From Planobispora rosea (GTDB lineage: Bacteria; Actinomycetota; Actinomycetes; Streptosporangiales; Streptosporangiaceae), in the NCBI RefSeq assembly GCF_014648175.1, contig NZ_BMQP01000046.1, forward strand, positions 1 to 64,000: a DNA stretch of 64,000 nucleotides, written 5' to 3'. Below, in pieces: positions 32,904 to 39,998 of the stretch. Each line of letters starts with the position of its first letter. Position 1 is the stretch's first letter. The notes under the pieces are model-generated. The model searched no databases, was not told the DNA's origin, and saw only the letters and a list, made by a program, of their open reading frames with translations. The translations under genes were made by a program, and so were the position numbers.

Positions 32904-33506
32904 TCAGGCCCTTGCATACTGCGGGCGCCCGGCCGGCCGGTAGACCTGGATCGACACCCCCTTCGAGTCGACCCGTGACTCGACCAGGTCGAGCGCAAGA
33001 TCCGGGCCGCTGTCCGGGAACAGCCTCGCGCCCTGACCGAGGATCACCGGGACCACGATCAGAACCATCTCGTCGACCAGGGCGTTCGCCAGCAACCACC
33101 GGATCAGGGCACCGCTGCCGTGCACCTGCAGCTCTCCCCCGGGCTTGGCCTTCAGCTCACCGATGGCCGCCGCGAGGTCACCGCGGAGAACGGTCGTGTC
33201 CTTCCATCGAGGCGCGGTGAGCGTGGTCGAGGCAACGTACTTGGGAGCCTCGTTCAAGGCCGCGCCGATGGGATGTGCGCGCGTCGATCCCCAGGAGTCG
33301 GCGAACAACTCGTAGGTGCGCCGGCCGAACAGGAACGCCTCGGCGCGTTGGTAGGTCTGCGTGATGAACGTCCTGGTCTCGTCGTCGCCCTTCCCCCGGG
33401 CCCATCCGCCGCGCTCGAATCCGCTCCTGCGGTCCTCATCCGACACACCGCCGTTTCCCTGCATCACCCCATCGACGGTGACCTGGGTCATGGTCGTCAG
33501 CTTCAT
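32904..33506 (-). CDS. Dihydrofolate reductase-like (RibD C-terminal) protein
   Basis: A 200-aa reductase-fold protein of the YyaP/RibD_C type. Seen: TMTQVTVDGVMQGNGG, FLFGRRTYELFADSW, PKYVASTTL and LQVHGSGALIRWLL (NADP-binding), VVPVILGQGARLFP. True folate reductase activity is unproven in this group. It heads the ECF42 module and has AGAGGAA upstream. A relative lies at 46373. Confidence 0.9.
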   Translation of the reverse strand: MKLTTMTQVTVDGVMQGNGGVSDEDRRSGFERGGWARGKGDDETRTFITQTYQRAEAFLFGRRTYELFADSWGSTRAHPIGAALNEAPKYVASTTLTAPRWKDTTVLRGDLAAAIGELKAKPGGELQVHGSGALIRWLLANALVDEMVLIVVPVILGQGARLFPDSGPDLALDLVESRVDSKGVSIQVYRPAGRPQYARA

Positions 33507-33657
33507 TATCGGGATTCCTCTGCCTCGGCGCCCCCGTACGGGGCCTCACCCCTGCTACGAACACCACGACCCCGATCCGACACCGATTCCCGAATCTCTT
33601 CGAAGAATTTTCCGGCACGCCGTTCCGGCCGGGCCTCTCCCGGCCGCTCAGACGAGA

Positions 33658-35205
33658 TCAGTCCGCGGGCTCGCCGAACCAGCGGGAGAGGTGGCCGTCC
33701 AGGTCCTGCTGATCGTCACCGATCCAGGCGACGTGGCCGTCGGGGCGTAGCAGGACGCACGGAACATCCAGTTCCGCAGTCGGATCCGCGAGGTAATCGA
33801 CCCGATCCGACCAGCCGCCGGCGGTCAGGCGTCCGGTGCGGTCCAGCAGCAGGCCGCGGCCGCGGTGCAGCAGACCGTAGAGGTGGCCCTGTTCCACGTC
33901 GATGTCGCGCAGCCGGCGGCCGAGCAGGTCGGGGCCTTCGCCGAAGTCGTAGCGGACGCCGATCGCGGTGATCTTCTCGATCAGATAGCGGTTCACCTCG
34001 TCGAGGTCCATCAGTTCGGTGAGCAGCCTGCGTACGGCCTGCGGACCCGGTCCGGCGGACAGCAGTTCCGTCTGGGCGCGGGTGTTGTCCAGCACATCCC
34101 CGGCGACCGGATGACGTTCGGCCTGGTAGGTGTCCAGCAGTGTCTCCGGCGCCCAGCCGCGGATCTGCGCGGCCAGTTTCCAGCCGAGATTGAACGCGTC
34201 CTGAACGCCCAGGTTGAGGCCCTGCCCGCCGATGGGCGGATGGATGTGTGCCGCGTCGCCGGCCAGCAGCACCCGCCCGACCCGATAACGTTCGGCCAGC
34301 CGGGTGGCGTCCCCGAAGCGGGACAACCAGCGCGGGGAATGCACGCCGAAATCGGTTCCGGCGACGGCGCGCAACCGCTGCCGGAAATCCTCAAGGGTGG
34401 GAGGCTTCCCGCGGTCACCGACTCCCGCGGCGGGCACCACGACGCTGTAGATCCCCCCGCCGAAGGGCCGCAACCAGAACGGCTGATGGATCTGGCCGAT
34501 CTCGGTCATCTTGGCGGCGATCTCCTCCTGCGGCACCCCCACCTCCATCTCGCCCATCAGCGTCTCGGTCCGCGAGGGCTCGCCGGGGAAGCCGACGCCG
34601 AGCAGTTTGCGCACCGTACTGCGCCCGCCGTCGCAACCGACGAGATAGCGCGAACGCAACTGTTCCCCGTCGGCCAGTTCGACGGTCACACCCTCCTCGT
34701 CCTGCTTGAAACCGACGACCGCGCAACCACGCCGGACCTGCGCACCCCGTTCGATCGCATGCTCTTCGAGCAGACGCTCGATGACGGGCTGAGGGATACC
34801 CAGCAGGTAGGCGTACGCGGAATCCAGGCCCTTGGGCACGGGTTTGGGAATGGCGGCGAAGAGGCCGCCGGCCGGACGCCGTCTTCCGTACCGGACGACG
34901 CGCTCCAGCAGTCCGCGCATCGCCATCAGCTCGAGGCTGCGAATATGCAGGCCGACTATGCGGACGAACGAGGCAGGCTCGGTCTCCTTCTCCAGAACGA
35001 GGACCCGCACATCGTGCAGCCGCAGTTCGGCGGCCAGCATCGCACCGGTCGGCCCGCACCCGGCGATGATCACATCGGAGACGAGGGGCGCGCGATCGGC
35101 GCCGGAGACCGGCGACCGGAGAACCTCGGGGACGCCGCCCACCGTGGAGTCACGCCCCGCCCTGTCGTCCGACGGCGGCTCGGCGGTGACCTGCTGAGAA
35201 TGCAT
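33658..35205 (-). CDS. rox: Rifampicin monooxygenase-like FAD-dependent hydroxylase
   Basis: A 515-aa class A flavoprotein monooxygenase. GCGPTGAMLAAEL binds FAD near residue 49, CDGGRS lies mid-protein, and GDAAHIHPPIGGQGLNLGVQ near 314. Throughout, the sequence follows Rox (rifampicin monooxygenase) as I recall it, e.g. IRSLELMAMRGLLER, LGIPQPVIERLLEEHA and TDFGVHSPRWLSRFGDATR. Rox enzymes open or linearise the rifamycin ansa bridge. The first 40 residues are an extra acidic tail. AAAGG precedes ATG. An upstream leader peptide and a hairpin suggest control by translation or attenuation. Assignment to rifamycin rather than another aromatic is by similarity only. Confidence 0.85.
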   Translation of the reverse strand: MHSQQVTAEPPSDDRAGRDSTVGGVPEVLRSPVSGADRAPLVSDVIIAGCGPTGAMLAAELRLHDVRVLVLEKETEPASFVRIVGLHIRSLELMAMRGLLERVVRYGRRRPAGGLFAAIPKPVPKGLDSAYAYLLGIPQPVIERLLEEHAIERGAQVRRGCAVVGFKQDEEGVTVELADGEQLRSRYLVGCDGGRSTVRKLLGVGFPGEPSRTETLMGEMEVGVPQEEIAAKMTEIGQIHQPFWLRPFGGGIYSVVVPAAGVGDRGKPPTLEDFRQRLRAVAGTDFGVHSPRWLSRFGDATRLAERYRVGRVLLAGDAAHIHPPIGGQGLNLGVQDAFNLGWKLAAQIRGWAPETLLDTYQAERHPVAGDVLDNTRAQTELLSAGPGPQAVRRLLTELMDLDEVNRYLIEKITAIGVRYDFGEGPDLLGRRLRDIDVEQGHLYGLLHRGRGLLLDRTGRLTAGGWSDRVDYLADPTAELDVPCVLLRPDGHVAWIGDDQQDLDGHLSRWFGEPAD

Positions 35206-35219
35206 AGGTGTTGCCTTTC

Positions 35220-35248
35220 GGGAGTGCCCTTGTCAGCGAGGCGCTCCC
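35220..35248 (-). promoter_or_regulatory. Hairpin in the rox leader
   Basis: On the minus strand GGGAG and CTCCC, extended by GCC/GGC after one mismatch, form a stem with an 11-nt loop. It lies between the leader peptide stop (35262) and the rox Shine-Dalgarno, where it could act as an attenuator or as a ribosome-controlled switch. Confidence 0.4.
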
Positions 35249-35261
35249 GGCGACGCCTACC

Positions 35262-35315
35262 TCAATCGCCCGGCCGTGACAAAAGGGGGAGCACCCATAT
35301 CGATACAGCGTTCAT
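35262..35315 (-). CDS. Putative leader peptide upstream of rox
   Basis: Seventeen codons, MNAVSIWVLPLLSRPGD, start 5-6 nt after a near-perfect GAGGAGGTGAG Shine-Dalgarno, much stronger than that of rox itself. It ends 56 nt before rox. The peptide is hydrophobic in the middle and has no homologue that I know. A regulatory upstream frame is the simplest reading; the rest of the gap (35316-35699) shows no gene. Confidence 0.5.
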   Translation of the reverse strand: MNAVSIWVLPLLSRPGD

Positions 35316-35699
35316 GGGTCTCACCTCCTCGGACGGCGTCACGGCCAACCGCACGATACGAGGCCGGGCATCCTGTCGTCCATCCCTTTTCCAGCCGCGT
35401 GATCACGACTCCGGACGAGCCCGCGCGATCGATGGTCCTCCAGGCCGCACTCGGTCCCCGGGTCAGATGAGCCGCGGCCGCGGCCACGGAGCCGGCTACG
35501 GCGACCCTCATCTGACCAGCACGTTTACCGGACAGTGGCTAAGTGTCCGCTCAACGGGCACCGATGGGGCCAGGACCCTCCGGCATCAGCGGAAGACGAA
35601 CCACCGCGATCAGCGCGGAGGCAGTCGCCTACCGCGACATCAGGCCGACCGGCCGCCGGCCTGCGGGCAGGCCACCGGGCAACACCCACCAAGGAGTAC

Positions 35700-35993
35700 A
35701 TGAGATGCGAGAACACCTGCGAGATCTGCCGGGCCGGCTACCAGTCCCGCTGCGTGCACGCCGTACCGATCGGCACCATCGGCACCCAGGCGCAGTACGC
35801 CCGCATCCCGCTGGCCGACGGCACCCTGGTCGCCACCCCCGCCGCGCCCGAGCCCGACCTGATCGACCTGATCTGCAACCGCGCCATCGACCCGGGCAAG
35901 GTCTTCGACCTGACCCCGCCCCTGGAAGAGGCCGCCGAGGGCTACCGGGCAGTGGACGAGCGCCGCGCCGTCAAGGCTCTGCTGACCCCCTGA
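35700..35993 (+). pseudogene. Zinc-dependent alcohol dehydrogenase with internal deletion
   Basis: The 97-codon frame joins two parts of one medium-chain dehydrogenase: the structural-zinc and loop region (CEICRAGYQSRCVHAVPIGT, QYARIPLADGTLVATP) and the extreme C-terminus (NRAIDPGKVFDLTPPLEEAA, RRAVKALLTP). The first ~85 residues and the whole Rossmann domain (~150 residues) are missing. The internal junction is at a repeated CGACCTGATC (encoding D-L-I), so recombination between short repeats is the likely cause. AAGGAG stands 3 nt before the ATG. Not expected to be active. Confidence 0.8.
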
Positions 35994-36079
35994 CGTCCTG
36001 CGCCGCATAGTCCCCCGTCAGTCGGCCGGCCCGGTGGCGCAGGTCACGACTCATCCCGGTGGACATGAACGGGACCGGC

Positions 36080-36160
36080 ATGACAGGTAGGAAATTTCCT
36101 ACGTATAGTGGGTGCATGAACATCACACATGCGCGCTTCGTCTTCGTCGCGGATTTCTGA
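36080..36160 (+). promoter_or_regulatory. Promoter, palindromic operator and leaderless mini-frame before arsR-type gene
   Basis: ATGACA (36080-36085), 18 bp, then TATAGT (36104-36109). The perfect 16-bp palindrome GTAGGAAATTTCCTAC (36087-36102) fills the spacer. An ATG at 36116, about where transcription should start, opens a 14-codon frame (MNITHARFVFVADF) ending 9 nt before the regulator start. This suggests a repressible promoter and reinitiation after a leaderless mini-frame. Confidence 0.65.
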
Positions 36161-36169
36161 AGAAACGGC

Positions 36170-36508
36170 ATGAACACCGAGCGAGTCTCCGAAGACCGGA
36201 TTTTCGCGGCCCTGGCCAGCCCGGTGCGCCGGGAGGTGCTGCGGCTGCTCCGCGAGGAAGGACCGCAGCCCGTGCAGCGACTGGCAGAGCACTTCGCGAT
36301 GACCCGCCCGAGCTTCTCCGAACATCTGCGGGTGTTGCGCGAGACCGGGCTGGTCACCGAGAACAAGGTGGGACGGCAGCGGCTGTATCGGCTGGAGGCG
36401 CTGCCGCTGAACGAGGTGCAGCAGTGGCTGCGCCCGTTCGAGCGGTTCTGGCGCGACAGGCTCACCGGACTGCGTGACCTGCTCGACCAGATGGACGACG
36501 AGTCATGA
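36170..36508 (+). CDS. ArsR-family transcriptional regulator
   Basis: A 112-aa winged-helix repressor: FAALASPVRREVLRLLREEG, PVQRLAEHFAMTRPSFSEHL, RVLRETGLVTENKVGRQRLY. No metal-binding cysteine cluster is present, as usual for the SdpR-like group paired with SRPBCC proteins. Its stop overlaps the SRPBCC start (ATGA). The palindrome between its promoter boxes is the likely autoregulatory site. Confidence 0.93.
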   Translation: MNTERVSEDRIFAALASPVRREVLRLLREEGPQPVQRLAEHFAMTRPSFSEHLRVLRETGLVTENKVGRQRLYRLEALPLNEVQQWLRPFERFWRDRLTGLRDLLDQMDDES

Positions 36509-36951
36509 GCGACGACGACCTGACCACCCTGCACCTCGACCAGTTCCTCGCGCACCCGCCCGCCAAGGTGTGGCGGGCGCTGACCGAACCGGACCTGCTC
36601 GCCCAGTGGCTGATGCCCGGCGACTTCCGGCTGGAGGTCGGGCACCGCTACACCATGCGGGCGATCCCCATGCCCGCCACCGGGTTCTCCGGCACCATCC
36701 GGGCCGAGGTGCTCGCCTACGAGACCGGCAGGATGCTCAAGATCGGCTGGCGTGACGCCGCTCCCGGCAACGACGCCGACTGGACCATCACCTGGACCCT
36801 GGAACCCGAGGGCACCGGCACCCGGCTGTTCCTCCTGCACGAGGGCTTCGACCCGGACGACCCGCTGCAGCGAAGAGCCCGATCGATCATGGACGGCGGC
36901 TGGCGCTCGACCGTGCTGCGCAGCCTGGAAGCCGTTCTCACCAGTCCCTGA
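36505..36951 (+). CDS. SRPBCC (AHSA1-like) domain protein
   Basis: A 148-aa START-like fold protein: FLAHPPAKVWRALTEPDLLA, QWLMPGDFRLEVGHRYTMR, and the C-terminal TRLFLLHEGFDPDDPLQRRA and G-G-W-R-S-T-V-L helix. Such proteins hold hydrophobic ligands and commonly pair with an ArsR regulator, as here. Function not known. Confidence 0.9.
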   Translation: MSDDDLTTLHLDQFLAHPPAKVWRALTEPDLLAQWLMPGDFRLEVGHRYTMRAIPMPATGFSGTIRAEVLAYETGRMLKIGWRDAAPGNDADWTITWTLEPEGTGTRLFLLHEGFDPDDPLQRRARSIMDGGWRSTVLRSLEAVLTSP

Positions 36952-37031
36952 ATCCTAGCCCCTGAAGCCGGACCGCACATCCGGAAGCATCGATCACCCC
37001 TCCCCTCCTTCACCAAAGATCGGATCATCAC

Positions 37032-37625
37032 ATGTACGGAATCGCCGACCGGTTCGACCGCCTCGCGGGCGACTTCCTGGCCCGCGTCCACGCCGTACCG
37101 GCCGACCGCTGGGACCGCCCGAGCCCGTGCGCGGGCTGGACCGCCCGTGACGTCGTGACGCACGTCATCAACGGGCACCGCGGCATCATCGCCGCCGTAC
37201 ACGGCATCGCTCCCCGGCCCTCGTACGGTGTGGGCTTATCCGACATGGCCGGTGCCCCGGCAGCCGGACCGGACGCCGACCTCGCCGCCGCCTACGCCGA
37301 AGCCCGGGCGGGACTGCGCGACATCCTCACCGATCCGCACCTGGCCGCCACTCCCCTGCCCTTCACCCCGATCGGCCCCGTCCCGGTCGAGCAGGCCGCT
37401 GACGTCGTAGGGGCCCTGGAACTGCTCGTCCACACCTGGGACCTCGCCCGCGCCGTCGGCGGAGACGAGACCTTGGATCGCGAGGCCGTCATCAGAACCC
37501 ATGAGAGGCTGCGCCCCCACTACGCCGCCCTCCAGGCGACCGAGGCATTCGGGGCGCAGGTCGCTCCCCCGCCGGGTGCCGGCCCGCAGACGGCGTTCCT
37601 GTGCTTCACCGGCCGTCGTCCCTGA
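37032..37625 (+). CDS. TIGR03086-type DinB-like (mycothiol-dependent) protein
   Basis: A 197-aa four-helix-bundle protein of the mycothiol-dependent maleylpyruvate isomerase/DinB group. Metal ligands are suggested by DRPSPCAGWTARDVVTHVIN (His), and HTWDLARAVGGD (His) near residue 138. These enzymes transfer or use mycothiol, the actinobacterial thiol. It follows the SRPBCC gene by 80 bp and may be in the same unit. No strong Shine-Dalgarno. Confidence 0.88.
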   Translation: MYGIADRFDRLAGDFLARVHAVPADRWDRPSPCAGWTARDVVTHVINGHRGIIAAVHGIAPRPSYGVGLSDMAGAPAAGPDADLAAAYAEARAGLRDILTDPHLAATPLPFTPIGPVPVEQAADVVGALELLVHTWDLARAVGGDETLDREAVIRTHERLRPHYAALQATEAFGAQVAPPPGAGPQTAFLCFTGRRP

Positions 37626-37840
37626 TGTGGTTCTTCCGGTTCCGGAGTTGAATTCAGATAACTAACGGCTTTACAAAGTAGATTCAGAGCATCCCCCGAA
37701 TGCACGGGCCGGGGACCGCACCCGGTGAGGCGCCGACGAGCCGGTGAGCAGGCCCGCTCATCGTCCTCGCTCCTGTCAGCGGATCCGGCAGGGGCCGGGC
37801 CGTCGCCGACGCCGTCACCGTCAGGCGACCATCGTGCAAG

Positions 37841-38263
37841 TCAGCCCTCGTACCCGCTCGCGACGTCCACGACCCAGACGACGCCGAAGCGGTCGGTCAG
37901 CATTCCGTAGAGCGGAGCCCACTGCGCGGGGCCCAGCGGCTGCGCGATGGTCGCTCCGTCGGAGAGCTTCTCCCAGTACGCGGTGATCTCCTCCGCGGTC
38001 TCGCCGCGCAGAGAGAGGAAGAACGCGTTCTCGCCCCGGCTCCACGGCAGCCGCGAGGGCACGTCGTAGGCCATCACGTGGAAGCCGTTGTCGGCGACCA
38101 CCTGGCCCCACATCACCCGGTCCGCCTCGGTGGGGTCCTGCGGGTTCCCGGCGTCCTCGTAGGTGACGACGGCGAGGTGACCGCCGAAGACGGAGCGGTA
38201 GAACTCCAGTGCGGCGCGGGCGTCGCCCCGGAAGTTCAGATGAGTGACGGACTTGACGGACAT
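37841..38263 (-). CDS. VOC family (PhnB-like) protein
   Basis: A 140-aa protein of the PhnB/glyoxalase-like group: HLNFRGDARAALEFYRSVFG, MWGQVVADNGFHVMAYDVPS, LSLRGETAEEITAYWEKLSD, LYGMLTDRFGVVWVVDV. Ligand unknown. AGGAG precedes the start. Divergent from a WYL regulator over 105 bp, the same arrangement as at 862-2299. Confidence 0.9.
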   Translation of the reverse strand: MSVKSVTHLNFRGDARAALEFYRSVFGGHLAVVTYEDAGNPQDPTEADRVMWGQVVADNGFHVMAYDVPSRLPWSRGENAFFLSLRGETAEEITAYWEKLSDGATIAQPLGPAQWAPLYGMLTDRFGVVWVVDVASGYEG

Positions 38264-38324
38264 GTTGCTCCTGTCGTTGTTCTGGATGCCGTGCAGTTCC
38301 TGATGTGGGGCAACAGTCGCAGGG

Positions 38325-38349
38325 GTAGCGGTCAGGATGTGGCCGCTAC
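38325..38349. promoter_or_regulatory. Inverted repeat before second WYL regulator
   Basis: GTAGCGG and CCGCTAC are perfect complements around an 11-bp spacer, ending 19 bp before the WYL ATG at 38369. The distance from the start codon is the same as for the dyad at 1325, but the sequence differs, so the two regulators probably do not cross-bind. Confidence 0.5.
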
Positions 38350-38368
38350 TGCGGGCAGGATGGAAAAC

Positions 38369-39355
38369 ATGCCGAAGACCTCAGCACGACTGCTGGCACT
38401 GCTCTCACTGCTTCAGACGCGCCGTGACTGGCCGGGGGCGCTGCTGGCCGAGCGGCTGGAGGTCAGCCCGCGTACCGTGCGGCGTGACGTCGGGCGGCTG
38501 CGCGAGCTCGGCTACCCCATCGCGACCTTCAAGGGACCCGACGGCGGGTACCGGCTGGACGCCGGCACGCGGCTGCCGCCGCTGCTGTTCGACGACGAGC
38601 AGGCCGTCGCCCTGGCCGTCGCGCTCCAGACCGCCGCCGTCGGCGGTGCCGGCATCGAGGAGGCCGCGGCCCGCGCGCTGAACACCGTACGGCAGGTCAT
38701 GCCCGCACGGCTGCGCCACCGGATCGACGCCCTCCAGGTCACCGCCGTCGAGCGGCCCGCGTCGCGGCCGGCACCGCGGGTCGGCAGCGAGGTGATCGTG
38801 GCGCTCGGCGCCGCCGTCCACGCCCGCGAGGTGCTGCGCTTCGACTACGACGGGCGGTTCCCGCCACGGCGGGCGGAGCCCCACCACCTCGTCACCTGGG
38901 GCGGGCGCTGGTACCTCATCGCCTGGGACCTCGACCGCGAGGACTGGCGTACCTTCCGCGCCGACCGGGTCGTCCCGCGCCTCCCGTCCGGGCCGCGCTT
39001 CACCCCGCGCGAGCTGCCCGGAGGAACGGTGGCCTCCTTCGTGGCCGGCAGGTTCCTGGGCTCCGGCGGTTCCGGCGGTTCCGGCGACCGGCCCTGCCGC
39101 GGCGAGGTGGTCCTCGGCCTGCCCGCGGCCGACGTGTCCCCCTATGTCCGCGACGGAGTCGTCGAGGAACTCGGCGCGGACCGTTGCCGGCTCGTCCTGG
39201 GCTCGTGGTCGTGGACCGGGCTGGCCGCCGCCGTCGGCAGGTTCGACGCCGACATCGAGGTCGTCGGCCCGGCGGAGCTCAAGGACGCCTTCGCGCGCCT
39301 GGCCCGCCGCTTCGCCGGCGCCGCGGCCGGTCGTCCGGTCGATCCCGCGCGCTGA
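38369..39355 (+). CDS. WYL domain-containing transcriptional regulator
   Basis: A 328-aa regulator: HTH_11 (LLALLSLLQTRRDWPGALLA, VSPRTVRRDVGRLRELGYPI, GGYRLDAGT) and a WYL domain (FDYDGRFPPRRAEPHHLVTW, GGRWYLIAWDLDREDWRTFR, ADRV). A G-S-G-G-S linker (GSGGSGGSGD) separates the WYL core from a C-terminal WCX-type domain. Closely parallel to the regulator at 1367 over its whole length. ATG 38360 (three residues longer) is an alternative start. Probably controls the divergent VOC gene. Confidence 0.92.
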   Translation: MPKTSARLLALLSLLQTRRDWPGALLAERLEVSPRTVRRDVGRLRELGYPIATFKGPDGGYRLDAGTRLPPLLFDDEQAVALAVALQTAAVGGAGIEEAAARALNTVRQVMPARLRHRIDALQVTAVERPASRPAPRVGSEVIVALGAAVHAREVLRFDYDGRFPPRRAEPHHLVTWGGRWYLIAWDLDREDWRTFRADRVVPRLPSGPRFTPRELPGGTVASFVAGRFLGSGGSGGSGDRPCRGEVVLGLPAADVSPYVRDGVVEELGADRCRLVLGSWSWTGLAAAVGRFDADIEVVGPAELKDAFARLARRFAGAAAGRPVDPAR

Positions 39356-39404
39356 TTCCCGTAGGGGACCTGCCCGTGTCGTGCGCGGCCGTCCGGCGTC
39401 GCCG

Positions 39405-39446
39405 TACAATGAGACAAAAATGTCTCAATCAAGACGGAAGTGTCTT
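39405..39446 (+). promoter_or_regulatory. TetR-type operators and promoter
   Basis: TACAAT (39405-39410) is a good -10 box. TGAGACA-aaaa-TGTCTCA (39410-39427) is a perfect 18-bp dyad starting at its last base; AAGAC-N6-GTCTT (39431-39446) is a second, weaker dyad directly before the ATG. Both share a GAC/GTC core and are probably bound by the TetR protein. Confidence 0.65.
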
Positions 39447-39998
39447 ATGGCAGTGAGTCGTGAACAGATCATCACGGCGGCGATCCGGCATCTCAACGCG
39501 GCGCCGACCGCCTCGATGGCGGAGATCGCCGCAGCCGCGGGCATCAGCCGGGCCACCCTGCACCGGCACTTCGCCAGCCGGGACGAGCTCGTGACCGTGC
39601 TGGGCTGGCGGGCGCTGGAGGACTGGCAACGCGTCCAGCGGGAGGCGGGCATCGCCGAGGCGGTCGCCTCCGGGGACCGTGCCCTGCTGCGGGAGGCCCT
39701 CCAGGCCCTGCTGCACGGCGGTGTCGCCATCTGCCACGAGCACGGCTTCCTCCTCACCGAGCGCGCGCTCCCGGCCGACCTGTTGCGCCGCTCCGACGAG
39801 ATCGAGGAGCACGAGGTGGAGTTCCTGTCCGCCTGCCAGCGGGCCGGGCTGATCCGCGCCGACCTGCCGCCGCGATGGGTCAGCAGTGTCGTCTTCGGCC
39901 TGCTCGTGGCGGTCACTGAGAGCGTGCGCCGAGGCGATGTGGCCCAGCGGGACGTGCCGCGCCTGTTCCTCGACACCTTCCTCAGGGGGGTCGCATGA
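39447..39998 (+). CDS. TetR family transcriptional regulator
   Basis: A 183-aa repressor: REQIITAAIRHLNAAPTASM, AEIAAAAGISRATLHRHFAS, RDELVTVLGWRAL. The C-terminal domain is helical and carries ICHEHGFLLTERALP. Its stop overlaps the ATG of the MFS gene (ATGA), so it is co-transcribed with the pump it probably represses. Confidence 0.93.
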   Translation: MAVSREQIITAAIRHLNAAPTASMAEIAAAAGISRATLHRHFASRDELVTVLGWRALEDWQRVQREAGIAEAVASGDRALLREALQALLHGGVAICHEHGFLLTERALPADLLRRSDEIEEHEVEFLSACQRAGLIRADLPPRWVSSVVFGLLVAVTESVRRGDVAQRDVPRLFLDTFLRGVA

